Of a stretch of DNA of 48,424 nucleotides, positions 32,727 through 41,658 are shown piece after piece. Position 1 is the first letter of the stretch, and each line of letters opens with the position of its first letter. Position numbers and translations under genes: made by a program. Under the pieces are notes generated by a model. That model was not told the origin of the DNA. It did not search any database and worked only from the letters and a program-made list of their open reading frames with translations. Origin of the DNA: an uncultured Eubacteriales bacterium (GTDB lineage Bacteria > Bacillota > Clostridia > Oscillospirales > Butyricicoccaceae); the NCBI GenBank assembly GCA_910586105.1, contig CAJUGU010000010.1, forward strand, positions 1-48,424. The letters run 5' to 3'.

Positions 32727-34379
32727 ATGGACTATGAACGTTTGGCGCAGCTGCTGTTCCCAAAGCTGGAAGCAACGCCAGAGGAAATGATCGCGCGGTA
32801 TCCTGCGCGGCAGCTGCCAGAGGGCGCTCGCGTGACCCGTATGGCACCGAGCCCGACCGGCTTTATGCACTTAGGGAATCTGTATGGCGCGTTAGTTGAC
32901 GAACGTCTTGCGCATCAATCGGGCGGCGTCTTTTATCTGCGGATCGAAGATACGGATAAAAAACGCGAGGTCGAGGGCGGCGTCGCAACGATCCTGGATG
33001 CCTTCACCTCATTTGGCCTGCCTTTTGACGAAGGCGCAGGCCTTGACGGCGAGACCGGCAGCTATGGCCCATATCGGCAAAGCCTGCGGGCAGAGATCTA
33101 TCAGGCATTTGTGAAAAAACTGGTTCGGGAAGGACAGGCATACCCCTGCTTCTGCACGGAGGAAGAACTCGCCCAAATGCGCGAAGCACAAGAACAAAAC
33201 AAGGAAAATTTCGGCTATTATGGAAAATATGCCATTTGGCGCGATCGTCCGCTCGAAGAAATCGAAGCCGAGCTTGCTAAGGGGACGCCATATGTGGTAC
33301 GGTTCCGTTCGCAGGGCAGCATTGAAAACAAGGTGCGTCATGAAGATCTCGTCAAGGGGAAAATGGAAGTTACCGAAAACGATCAGGATGTTGTCATTTT
33401 GAAATCCGACGGCATCCCCACCTATCATTTTGCTCATGTGATCGACGATCATTTGATGGGTACGAACGTTGTCGTGCGCGGTGAGGAATGGCTTGCGACC
33501 CTGCCTGTGCATTTACAGCTGTTCCGGGCGCTGGGATGGAAGCCGCCCAAGTATGCCCATACCGCGCAGCTGATGAAGATCGATGAGGAAACCGGTTCGA
33601 AGCGCAAGCTCTCAAAGCGGAAAGACCCGGAACTTGCCCTGACTTTTTATGCGCAGCAGGGATATCCCGCATCGTCGGTGCTGGAATATCTGATGACGCT
33701 GCTGAACTCCAACTTTGAAGAATGGCGGCGGGCCAATCCGGATCTGCCTATGAACGACTTCCCGTTCTCGACGAAAAAAATGAGCGGTTCCGGTGCGTTG
33801 TTTGATATCGACAAGCTGAAGGATGTCTCCAAAAACGTCATTTCCCGCATGTCTGCGGAAGCGGTTTATGAGCAGGCGGCCGTCTGGGCCGTGAAAAACG
33901 ATCCGGAATTCCATGCGCTGTTTACACGCGACCCTTCCTACAGCAAAGCGATCCTTGCGATCGGCCGGGGAGGAAAGAAGCCGCGTAAAGATATTGCGCT
34001 GTGGACGGATGTAAAGCCGTATCTGGATTTCATGTTTGACGAACTGTTCACGCCCGATCATACGCTGCCGGAAAACGTATCCGCCGAGGATGCAAGATCG
34101 ATCCTGACGACCTTTGCGGCGCAGTTCAATGAAAACGATACGCCGGATGAATTTTTTGTAAAAATGAAAACGATCGCGGAGCAGCTTGGCTATGCTCCCG
34201 AAACAAAGCTCTTTAAAAAGGATCCGGAACAGTATAAGGGCCACGTTGGGGATGTTTCAATGGTGGTACGTATTGCGATCGCAGGGCGGCAGAACGCGCC
34301 CGATCTGCAAAGCGTCATGCATATCCTTGGCGCGGAACGCGTGAAAGAACGTCTGCAACGCATGGCGGACTCCATTTAA
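32727..34379 (+). CDS. gltX: Glutamate--tRNA ligase
   Basis: Class I aminoacyl-tRNA synthetase, 550 aa, charging tRNA-Glu. The HIGH-type motif is in APSPTGFMHLGNLYGAL and the KMSKS-type motif is KRKLSKRKDPE, with YLRIEDTDKKRE for the tRNA acceptor. The N-terminal 35 residues before the HIGH region and the overall length match the longer clostridial GltX form. It is followed 22 bp later by glnS. It looks like a backbone gene and marks the right flank of the mobile region. Confidence 0.96.
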   Translation: MDYERLAQLLFPKLEATPEEMIARYPARQLPEGARVTRMAPSPTGFMHLGNLYGALVDERLAHQSGGVFYLRIEDTDKKREVEGGVATILDAFTSFGLPFDEGAGLDGETGSYGPYRQSLRAEIYQAFVKKLVREGQAYPCFCTEEELAQMREAQEQNKENFGYYGKYAIWRDRPLEEIEAELAKGTPYVVRFRSQGSIENKVRHEDLVKGKMEVTENDQDVVILKSDGIPTYHFAHVIDDHLMGTNVVVRGEEWLATLPVHLQLFRALGWKPPKYAHTAQLMKIDEETGSKRKLSKRKDPELALTFYAQQGYPASSVLEYLMTLLNSNFEEWRRANPDLPMNDFPFSTKKMSGSGALFDIDKLKDVSKNVISRMSAEAVYEQAAVWAVKNDPEFHALFTRDPSYSKAILAIGRGGKKPRKDIALWTDVKPYLDFMFDELFTPDHTLPENVSAEDARSILTTFAAQFNENDTPDEFFVKMKTIAEQLGYAPETKLFKKDPEQYKGHVGDVSMVVRIAIAGRQNAPDLQSVMHILGAERVKERLQRMADSI

Positions 34380-34401
34380 ATCAAAAAAGAAGGGAAAACT
34401 T

Positions 34402-36057
34402 ATGGAAATTGCATCCAATTTTTTGACTGAGATCATTGACGCCGACCTTGCGGCTGGATTGAACGAAGAGATCCATACCCGGTTCCCGCCCGAACCGAAT
34501 GGTTATTTGCACATCGGCTCGGCAAAAGCAATTTATATCAACTGGTCGATCGCGAAGAAATACGGCGGCAAATTCAACCTCCGCTTTGACGACACAAACC
34601 CGGTACGAGAAGACGACGAATATGTCCAGTCGATCATGAAAGATATCGCATGGTTGACCGGCGAAGAGCCCAATGGCGGCGTATTTTACGGTTCCGATTA
34701 TTTTGAAACCTGCTATGACTGCGCTGTGGCGCTGATCAAAGACGGGAAAGCATTCGTCTGTGATTTGACGCAAGAGGAAATGCGCGCGCAGCGCGGGACG
34801 TTGACCGAGCCGGGGAAAAACAGTCCCTATCGCGACCGCTCCATCGAGGAAAACTTACAGCTGTTTGAAGATATGCGCGCCGGGAAATTCCCGGATGGTT
34901 CCAAAACGCTGCGTGCCAAGATCGATATGGCGTCGCCAAACATGAATATGCGTGATCCGGCGATTTATCGGATCGTCCGCGCCCATCACCATCGGCAGGG
35001 GGATAAATGGTGCATTTATCCGCTGTATGATTTCGCGCACCCGATCCAGGATGCGATCGAAGGTATTACGCACTCGATGTGCTCGATCGAGTTTGAAAAC
35101 CACCGTCCGCTCTATGAGTGGGTGGTCGATAACTGCCCGCTGCCGCATCACCCGAAGCAGCGCGAGTTTGCCCGTCTGAACGTTACCAATACGGTGATGA
35201 GCAAGCGCTATCTGCGTCAGCTGGTGTTTGAAAACCATGTCGAGGGCTGGGACGATCCACGGATGCCGACCCTTTGCGGTCTGCGCCGCCGGGGATATAC
35301 GCCGTCCGCAATCCTGGACTTCGTGCAGCGCGCCGGGATTGCGAAAGCAAATTCGTTGGTCGATATCCGCCTGCTGGAACACTGCATCCGCGAAGAGCTC
35401 AACCGCACGGCGACCCGGCGGATGGCCGTTACCGAACCGATCAAATTGACGATTACTAATTATCCGGAAGGCCAGACCGAATATTTTGAGGTCGCAAACA
35501 ATACGCAGGATGAAAATGCAGGGACCCGCAAGGTGCCGTTTACCCGTGAGCTGTATATCGAAAAGAGTGACTTTGCAGTCGTACCGCCCCCCAAATTCCA
35601 GCGCCTGAAGCCGGATGGGGAAGTGCGCTTGATGGGCGCCTACATCGTGAAATGCAATGAGGTCGTCACCGATGAAAACGGCGAAGTGGTCGAAGTGCGC
35701 TGCACCGCCGATCTTGAGACCGGCAACGGGATGCCTGCCGACGGACGTAAAGTGCGCGGCACGATCCATTGGGTCTCGGCTGCGACGGCGATCGACGCAA
35801 CGGTGTATCTGTATGAGAACCTGTTTACGTTGGAAAACACCGGCGATGTACCGGAAGGGACCAATTATTTAGACTTCCTGAACCCGGATTCGCTCAAGCG
35901 GTTGGAAGGCTGCAAGCTGGAACCGTCTGTTGCAGAGATCCCGGTTGGTACCCGGATGCAGTTTGTGCGCATGGGTTATTTCATTAAGGATGAAGAACCG
36001 GGACGGTTTAACCGTATCGTAACACTGAAGGACAGCTTTGCAAAAACTTTGAAATAA
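34402..36057 (+). CDS. glnS: Glutamine--tRNA ligase
   Basis: 551 aa, close to 554 aa in E. coli. RFPPEPNGYLHIGSAKAI carries the HIGH-type motif and NTVMSKRYL the KMSKS-type motif. The C-terminal two-barrel anticodon-binding domain is present (EPIKLTITNYPEG... through LEGCKLEPSV). It charges tRNA-Gln directly; many Firmicutes use GatCAB instead, but clostridia with GlnRS are known. AAAGAAGGG precedes the ATG. It is probably co-transcribed with gltX. Confidence 0.96.
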   Translation: MEIASNFLTEIIDADLAAGLNEEIHTRFPPEPNGYLHIGSAKAIYINWSIAKKYGGKFNLRFDDTNPVREDDEYVQSIMKDIAWLTGEEPNGGVFYGSDYFETCYDCAVALIKDGKAFVCDLTQEEMRAQRGTLTEPGKNSPYRDRSIEENLQLFEDMRAGKFPDGSKTLRAKIDMASPNMNMRDPAIYRIVRAHHHRQGDKWCIYPLYDFAHPIQDAIEGITHSMCSIEFENHRPLYEWVVDNCPLPHHPKQREFARLNVTNTVMSKRYLRQLVFENHVEGWDDPRMPTLCGLRRRGYTPSAILDFVQRAGIAKANSLVDIRLLEHCIREELNRTATRRMAVTEPIKLTITNYPEGQTEYFEVANNTQDENAGTRKVPFTRELYIEKSDFAVVPPPKFQRLKPDGEVRLMGAYIVKCNEVVTDENGEVVEVRCTADLETGNGMPADGRKVRGTIHWVSAATAIDATVYLYENLFTLENTGDVPEGTNYLDFLNPDSLKRLEGCKLEPSVAEIPVGTRMQFVRMGYFIKDEEPGRFNRIVTLKDSFAKTLK

Positions 36058-36129
36058 AGCATTGAAAAAGCCTGTTCTTTTAAATCAAATGATTTTAAAG
36101 CCGCTGTAAGCGGATAGATCACAGCTGCA

Positions 36130-36159
36130 AAAAGCCCCGTCTCAAAAGATGGGGCTTTT
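36130..36159 (+). terminator. Terminator of gltX-glnS
   Basis: AAAAGCCCCGTCT-caaa-AGATGGGGCTTTT with one G-T pair, followed by GTATAT. Confidence 0.88.
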
Positions 36160-36253
36160 GTATATAATATCGTTTCGGCGGGCCAGGGATCGCGAGGACA
36201 GAAACTATAAGGCCGGCGCTAAAACAGCGGCGATGAAAATATTTACGTTGATA

Positions 36254-36282
36254 TTGAAAATATTTGATTTATGTGGTATGCT
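36254..36282 (+). promoter_or_regulatory. Promoter of the lipoprotein gene
   Basis: TTGAAA (36254-36259), 17-bp spacer, TATGCT (36277-36282), 74 nt before the ATG. Confidence 0.6.
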
Positions 36283-36355
36283 GAGAAAAGAGAGGAAACG
36301 TCCGGAAATCACCTGCGAATGGATTCCATTCGGAACGATGTGGGAGGAACAAGGT

Positions 36356-37030
36356 ATGATGCGATGGAAACATTGGGGGCTTTCCCTGCTGCTGGTGCTG
36401 GCCGTTACAGGCTGCGCAGGGAAAGATCGGCCGCGGGCGCTGACAGACGCGGAAATCCAACAGGCAAATGAAGCATTTGTAAGTACACGGCCGGTCGAGG
36501 GGAAGATAAACACGATCACATCAACGGAAATCAGCTGCTTTTTCACAAGTTATTATGATACGCCGGAGGAGATCAATTTTGATGAGTTCCTTTATGTGTT
36601 CCCCTCGGATGAGGTGTTACAAACTGGGGATGAGACCGAATTTGAAGCTGTCATCAATCTCCCGGGAAGCGGTTGGGATGCTGGCTACACGCTGGAAAAC
36701 TTTCCGGTACCGGTGCATCGATATCAGAAAAAAGATGTTTCGGAGGTGTTGGAACGGTTTGCCGGGGTCACTGTCGATGATTTGATGAACACCGAAAACG
36801 TGCTGTATCTGGAAGAATTCGATTCGTTTTATAATTTTACCAGCGATTTTGGACCGGGATACTTCCAATGCGAAGGCGGCGAGATCGTTGGCGACACGGT
36901 TCGGATGTGGGCGGCTGTAGGCGAAGGCGGCTATAGGGAATTGACACTGCGCAAAGATGGGGATAGCTACAAGATCCAGTCCTTCCGGTATCTCGACGAA
37001 GAAATGCCTGGAGAAAGCCGGTATGAATAA
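36356..37030 (+). CDS. Lipoprotein of unknown function
   Basis: 224-aa secreted protein with a signal peptide (MMRWKHWGLSLLLVLAVTGC) and lipobox cysteine at residue 20. The mature part is acidic and has no motif I recognise. It contains repeated aromatic/acidic stretches (TSYYDTPEEINFDEFLYVFP, FDSFYNFTSDFGPGYF). The start at 36356 has GGGAGG 8 nt upstream; a longer open frame upstream lies over the glnS terminator and is unlikely. It stands alone between its own promoter and terminator. Confidence 0.8.
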   Translation: MMRWKHWGLSLLLVLAVTGCAGKDRPRALTDAEIQQANEAFVSTRPVEGKINTITSTEISCFFTSYYDTPEEINFDEFLYVFPSDEVLQTGDETEFEAVINLPGSGWDAGYTLENFPVPVHRYQKKDVSEVLERFAGVTVDDLMNTENVLYLEEFDSFYNFTSDFGPGYFQCEGGEIVGDTVRMWAAVGEGGYRELTLRKDGDSYKIQSFRYLDEEMPGESRYE

Positions 37031-37054
37031 GTTCCGTGACAATCGGTTTTTCAG

Positions 37055-37096
37055 AAACCATCTGCTTTTGAAAAACAGGCGGATGGTTTGTTTTTT
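37055..37096 (+). terminator. Terminator of the lipoprotein gene
   Basis: AAACCATCTGC (37055-37065) pairs with GCGGATGGTTT (37079-37089) with one mismatch, then GTTTTTT. Confidence 0.85.
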
Positions 37097-37220
37097 GCTG
37101 CGATAAAATTGATTTTATGCCTGACGATAGCATGCGGCGGCCTTTTGCATGGAGCCTTGAAATCCCGGCTTTGCCCGGTCAGAGGTTTGGGGTGATGTAA
37201 TCCATTTGCTGTGTTTCTGC

Positions 37221-37236
37221 CCTGCGTAAACGCAGG
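37221..37236. promoter_or_regulatory. LacI-type operator candidate in the 37097-37684 gap
   Basis: CCTGCGT-aa-ACGCAGG, 7-bp arms with a CG-rich centre as in LacI/GalR operators. It is about 450 bp upstream of the glucosidase gene. The remaining gap has only small hairpins, such as GGCGG-ttt-GCCGCC near 37513, and no supported gene. Confidence 0.35.
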
Positions 37237-37684
37237 CAATCAAAATTGTTTGAAAAAGTTATTATCAGCAAAAAATCCCTTTCGGCCCGCTCGGATTCTG
37301 CTTTCCAGAAAGGGGTGGCTGCATTGGTTTTCTGATCAATACGCTTTGCCCGATCGAGGACAAAAGCCCTTGAAGGGAAAGGCGCCCTGCACACCTGACA
37401 TAGAAATTGTTGGAGCCTGCACTTTATGAGACGGAGCCGGCCCGTTTTCGCAGATTCCGATTTGACTTGACAGGGCGGTTGGATGTAAAATGGTTAAGAG
37501 ATGCAAGGACGGCGGTTTGCCGCCCCGGCGTTGCGGCAGGATGGTCAAGGCTGCGAGGGGAGGGCCGATTTACAACGGCAGGCCCCGGTTTTTCCAAGGG
37601 CTGTTTTGTGCAGGCATGCAGTAACGGCGAACGGCTGTGGGCGCTTAAAGCGTTGAAAGAAATCGAACAGGAGGCATCGTACAT

Positions 37685-39304
37685 ATGTTGGATAAAACGA
37701 AACCGGATTGGTGGAAGTCTGCGGTCTTCTACCAGATCTATCCAAAGAGCTTTCAGGACACTAACGGGGATGGGATCGGCGACCTTCCGGGGATCGTTTC
37801 CAGGCTGGAGTATTTACAGGAGCTGGGGGTCGATGGGATCTGGCTGTCGCCGGTATACGATTCGCCGCAGGCGGACAACGGCTATGACATTTCCGATTAT
37901 CGGGCGATCTATCCGCCGTTCGGTACGATGGCGGATCTGGAAGCGCTGATCCGGCAGGCAGATGCGCGCGGCATCACGATTATTATGGATCTGGTGCTGA
38001 ATCATACCTCGGACCAACATCAGTGGTTCCGGCGCGCAAAAAGCAGCCGGGACGACCCCTACCATGATTACTACATCTGGCGGGATGGCTCCCCGGACAG
38101 TCCGCCGAACGATATGAAGGCCTGTTTCGGTGGCCCTGCGTGGACATATGTCCCCGAACTGGGGCAATATTATTTCTGCATGTTCAGCCCATGGCAGCCC
38201 GATTTGAACTGGGAAAACCCTGCGGTGCGGCAGGAATTATACGATATGATCCGTTTCTGGGTAAAGAAGGGGATCGGGGGGTTCCGGCTGGATGTGATCG
38301 ACGCCATCGGCAAGCTGCCCGATGAAAAGATCACGACCAACGGGCCGAAGCTGCACGAATACATCCGGGAGCTGCGGCGCGAGGCGTTCCCGGCCCCCAC
38401 GATCGTGACCGTCGGCGAGGCATGGAGCGCAGGACTGGCGGAGGCGGAGCGGTATGCCGACCCGGACGGCAGCGAACTGAGCATGGTCTTCCAGTTCGAG
38501 CACATGCTGCTCGATCAGGGCGTGGACAAATGGGATGTAAAGCCGCTGCCGGTCGTGCAGCTGAAGCAATGCTGCGCCCGCTGGCAGAACGGCCTGTTTG
38601 GGAAGGGCTGGAACAGCCTGTTCCTGGAAAATCACGATCTGCCGCGCATCGTGTCCCGTTGGGGCGACGACGGCAAATGGCGGGTGGAATCGGCGAAAAT
38701 GCTGGCCATGATGATCCACGGGATGCAGGGTACGCCCTACATCTATCAGGGGGAAGAACTCGGGATGACGAACGTGCGGCTTGCCATCGAGGAATATGAC
38801 GACTTGGAGATCCGGAACGCCTACGCCGAATTGACCGCCAAGGGGTGGACGCCCGAGGCTGCGCTGGATGCGATCGCGGCCCGTGGCCGGGACAATGCCC
38901 GCACGCCGATGCAGTGGAGCGCCGGGAAAAACGCCGGTTTCTCGACGGGGACGCCGTGGCTCCCGGTTCATCCGAACTATCCGGAGGTCAACGCCGAAGC
39001 GGCGCGGAAGGATCCCAATTCGATATTCGCCTGTTATCAGAAGCTGATCGCCCTGCGGAAGACGTACCCGGTCTTTCGGGACGGGACGTTTACCCTGCTC
39101 GATCCGGAAGACGGCTCCCGGTTTGCCTACACCCGCGATACGGCGGACGAACATTTGCTGGTCGTCTGCAATTTCACCGCGGAGGAACAGCCAGAGGTCT
39201 GCCCGGAAGCGTTCCGGGGGGCGCAGGCCCTGCTGCATAATTACGCCGACCCGACCGGCCCGCTCCGCCCTTATGAGGCGCGAATGCTGTATTTAAAAAA
39301 ATGA
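37685..39304 (+). CDS. malL: GH13 oligo-1,6-glucosidase / alpha-glucosidase
   Basis: 539-aa cytoplasmic GH13 subfamily 31 enzyme releasing glucose from alpha-glucosides. Conserved regions: DLVLNHTSDQH, nucleophile Asp203 in GGFRLDVIDAIG, acid/base Glu245 in TVGEAW, stabiliser Asp318 in ENHDLPRIVSRWGDD. A Val directly after the nucleophile is associated with alpha-1,6 preference in this subfamily, so isomaltose-type sugars are the likelier substrate. The N-terminus WWKSAVFYQIYPKSFQDTNG is typical. CAGGAGG lies upstream of the ATG. No transporter is adjacent. Confidence 0.93.
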   Translation: MLDKTKPDWWKSAVFYQIYPKSFQDTNGDGIGDLPGIVSRLEYLQELGVDGIWLSPVYDSPQADNGYDISDYRAIYPPFGTMADLEALIRQADARGITIIMDLVLNHTSDQHQWFRRAKSSRDDPYHDYYIWRDGSPDSPPNDMKACFGGPAWTYVPELGQYYFCMFSPWQPDLNWENPAVRQELYDMIRFWVKKGIGGFRLDVIDAIGKLPDEKITTNGPKLHEYIRELRREAFPAPTIVTVGEAWSAGLAEAERYADPDGSELSMVFQFEHMLLDQGVDKWDVKPLPVVQLKQCCARWQNGLFGKGWNSLFLENHDLPRIVSRWGDDGKWRVESAKMLAMMIHGMQGTPYIYQGEELGMTNVRLAIEEYDDLEIRNAYAELTAKGWTPEAALDAIAARGRDNARTPMQWSAGKNAGFSTGTPWLPVHPNYPEVNAEAARKDPNSIFACYQKLIALRKTYPVFRDGTFTLLDPEDGSRFAYTRDTADEHLLVVCNFTAEEQPEVCPEAFRGAQALLHNYADPTGPLRPYEARMLYLKK

Positions 39305-39559
39305 ATGAAAGCGTTTCCGGCCTGTTTTTGCGGTCGTGCAGGATCCTGCCGGAACGGGCGGTTATGACCGGTTATGCCAGCGTGTGCGATATCGAGGGCG
39401 CATGTGCGGCGGGGCTGGCAACGGCATATCGGGATTCCGGCCTTCCTCAAGCCGGCCGTCGTCAGTTTGCCGCTGGAAGGGATCGGCTGGGCGCGGTTCG
39501 CCGCATGTTTGAAAGGACCGCAGGAAAACGGGATCCACACGAAAACGGTTTGCAAAACG

Positions 39560-39597
39560 ACACCGGACAGCCCACAAAAGCGAGGGCTGCCCGGTGT
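39560..39597. terminator. Stable hairpin in the 39305-39814 gap
   Basis: ACACCGGaCAGCCC pairs with GGGCTGcCCGGTGT, one mismatch, 10-nt loop, no clear U-run. It separates the glucosidase from the convergent reductase. The rest of the gap shows no supported gene. Confidence 0.55.
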
Positions 39598-39814
39598 TCT
39601 GCGCAGGGGATCTTTGTGGTTAAGTTGGCAATGCGTCACGTCTCGCCGGTCTCGAACAGGCTTTCCAAAAGCGTCTGCGTTTGGTCGCTGGCTTTGCGGA
39701 GAAAGCCAGCGAGCGACAGCAAGGTCACGCTCCCTTTTCCAGCGCCCGGACGCGATCCTTTGACCAAAAGGCGACGCCATTGTGTCGGCCTCCTTTATCG
39801 ACGCTGTGCGGAGC

Positions 39815-40432
39815 TTATCGGATGAAATGCGTCCATTCATGCGGTTCGGTCTCGGGAAGCCCGAAGGCTTCCCGGCCAAGCGCGATGCTCTTCATCAGGA
39901 AGGACATGTTGCGCGCAAGCGTCCGCATCGTCTGCAAGCCTTCGGCGTCCTGCGCCGCCTGTCCGGGCTCGCGTCCATGGATGCTGTTCCAATATTGGCT
40001 GGAAGCGACCGGCATTCCGGAGATCGTGAAGAATTTGTTCAGTTCGTCGAAGGTCGCCGAGCAGCCGCCGCGTCGTGCGCAGACGACCGACGCGCCGACC
40101 TTCATGGCTTTGTCAAACGATGTGCTGTAAAACAGCCGGGTCAGGAATGCGACCAGCGTCGCGTTTGCCGATGCAAAATAAACGGGGCTGCCGACGACAA
40201 GCCCGTCGCTGGCCTCGAATTTTGCGGCGGCTTCATTCACGGCGTCGTCGAAGACGCATTTGCCCTTCTGCGCGCAGCCGCCGCAGGCGATGCAGCTGCG
40301 GATCGCCTGATTACCGATGTGCAGCAGCTCGGTCTCGATGCCTTCTACGGCAAAGACCTTCTCCATCTCGTGCAGTGCGATCGAGGTGTTGCCGTTTGCC
40401 TTGGGGCTTCCGTTGATCAACAATACTTTCAT
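39815..40432 (-). CDS. Flavodoxin-like NAD(P)H-dependent FMN reductase
   Basis: 205-aa flavoprotein. The FMN phosphate loop is GSPKANGNTS (residues 8-17), with CIACGGCAQKGKCVFDD, a Cys-rich segment typical of the iron-sulfur-flavoprotein-like branch, then SPVYFASANATLVAFLTRLF and ARRGGCSATFDEL. GGAGG lies about 8 nt before the ATG. It is 43 bp downstream of an HxlR regulator on the same strand, a common pairing in which the regulator senses reactive electrophiles or redox stress. Substrate unknown. Confidence 0.9.
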   Translation of the reverse strand: MKVLLINGSPKANGNTSIALHEMEKVFAVEGIETELLHIGNQAIRSCIACGGCAQKGKCVFDDAVNEAAAKFEASDGLVVGSPVYFASANATLVAFLTRLFYSTSFDKAMKVGASVVCARRGGCSATFDELNKFFTISGMPVASSQYWNSIHGREPGQAAQDAEGLQTMRTLARNMSFLMKSIALGREAFGLPETEPHEWTHFIR

Positions 40433-40475
40433 GTCCTGTTTTCCTCCTTGAGATTGCGGCCAAGCCGGTTCCTTC

Positions 40476-40940
40476 TCATCTACAGTCTATCATACGGGGA
40501 ACGGTTTTGCAATCGGTTTCAGCCTGAAACCGGGGAGGCAGACCGGTGAGCGTACTGTGAAGGTATGGAGTTTTACAGGAACGGTCTGGACGACGCGCGA
40601 AGGATCCGCCAGGATCCCGCGCCGTTCGATAATACGTCCCCCAATCGCACAGCGCCTTTAAATCCGGGGCGATCGAACCGCCAAGTTCTGTAAGGGCGTA
40701 TTCCACCCGTGGCGGCGAGTCCGGATAAACCGTCCGTTCGATCATCCGCTGAACCTCCAGTTCGCGCAGCTGCTGCGTCAGCGTTTTCGTTGTAATCCCA
40801 CCCAGACGCCGCTGCAACTCATGGAAGCGCACCGCGCCTTTGGAGATTTGCCATAAAATCTTCAGCTTCCATTTCCCGCTCAAAATGTTGATGCCGAGCT
40901 CCATTGGGCATTGCGCAGCGGCGGCAGTCGTTTTTGTCAT
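40476..40940 (-). CDS. HxlR-family regulator
   Basis: 154-aa winged-helix protein with the HxlR core CPMELGINILSGKWKLKILW, FHELQRRLGGITTKTLTQQL and RVEYALTELGGSIAP. The start at 40940 is chosen for GGGGAGGG 7 nt upstream. Family members usually end within about 120 residues. Here about 40 extra residues (after YYRTARD) look random and Arg/Pro-rich, suggesting a lost stop or frameshift near the end. The DNA-binding part is complete, so it may still work. It probably controls the reductase gene downstream. Confidence 0.88.
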   Translation of the reverse strand: MTKTTAAAAQCPMELGINILSGKWKLKILWQISKGAVRFHELQRRLGGITTKTLTQQLRELEVQRMIERTVYPDSPPRVEYALTELGGSIAPDLKALCDWGTYYRTARDPGGSFARRPDRSCKTPYLHSTLTGLPPRFQAETDCKTVPRMIDCR

Positions 40941-41191
40941 ACGGCGACCCTCCCCAGATGTGTGATCCGGCCGGAGGTATCCCAAAGATACCTCCGGCCA
41001 AAAAAGTGCGTACTTGCCAGACGCCCGCGCGTGTGATACGCTGCTCGTGTCCGGGCCGGAAACCGGCGGCGCGCGAAAGGCGTTTGGAACAGGGTTATTA
41101 TACCATAGCGGAAGGCTGAAAACCAACTTCTTTGCACCACATCCTGCGCCGCTAAGATCTCGCATGGATTCAGGGAAAGGAAGGATCTTTC

Positions 41192-41465
41192 ATGATCGTT
41201 GACAGCCATCAACATGTAGTCCTGCAGACTGCCGTGCAGCTTCAAAAAATGAACGCCGCCGGGGGCGACAAAGCCGTTTTGTTCGCCACGACCCGCACAT
41301 CGAGCGCGCAGCGTCTGCGGCGCTGGACGCGATCCGCACGGAAATGCAAACGCTTCATCGGCTTCTTTCCGGCCGCTTTACACAGGAAGAACGGCGGGCG
41401 CAGATGCAGGGGACAATCGCGGAACTCAAACAGGCGATCGAGCAGGGATGCGGCGGGAATCTGTC
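41192..41465 (+). pseudogene. Amidohydrolase remnant (frameshifted and truncated)
   Basis: MIVDSHQHVVLQTAVQLQKM is the metal-binding start of an amidohydrolase-2 type protein. After KAVLFATT the frame shifts, consistent with one missing C in the run at about 41288-41294. The sequence continues in another frame as PHIERAASAALDAIRTEMQT...AELKQAIEQ up to about 41460. Everything beyond, including the remaining metal ligands, is gone. GGAAGGATCTTTC precedes the ATG. Confidence 0.7.
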
Positions 41466-41527
41466 CGGTCAAAGCCCCTGTAATGTACCATCAGAAGGTA
41501 AGGAAAAGGGATTTGTGTTCGCGCAGA

Positions 41528-41562
41528 AAAGCGCCTTCCCGCCAGATGCGGGAAGGCGCTTT
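41528..41562. terminator. Bidirectional terminator after the O-antigen ligase gene
   Basis: AAAGCGCCTTCCCGC-cagat-GCGGGAAGGCGCTTT, a perfect 15-bp stem with A/T runs on both sides. It lies 97 bp past the ligase stop (minus strand) and after the amidohydrolase remnant. Confidence 0.85.
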
Positions 41563-41658
41563 ATCATAGATGCAATGCGTTTTCAGGATACGGCACGGAA
41601 ACGGGCGCTTTGCAGCGCGGATCTGCGTCACCCGGCGTAGTCTTATGAACGGGGAGCG

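Noticed and set aside
39306..39318. cre-like site TGAAAGCGTTTCC
   Set aside because: It matches the catabolite repression consensus well but lies directly after the glucosidase stop, with no promoter or downstream gene on that strand.
39640..39790. Possible small minus-strand gene starting after AAAGGAGG near 39782
   Set aside because: A protein-like segment (SLAGFLRKASDQTQTLLESL) appears only by joining two or three frames. Without a homology search this cannot be supported.
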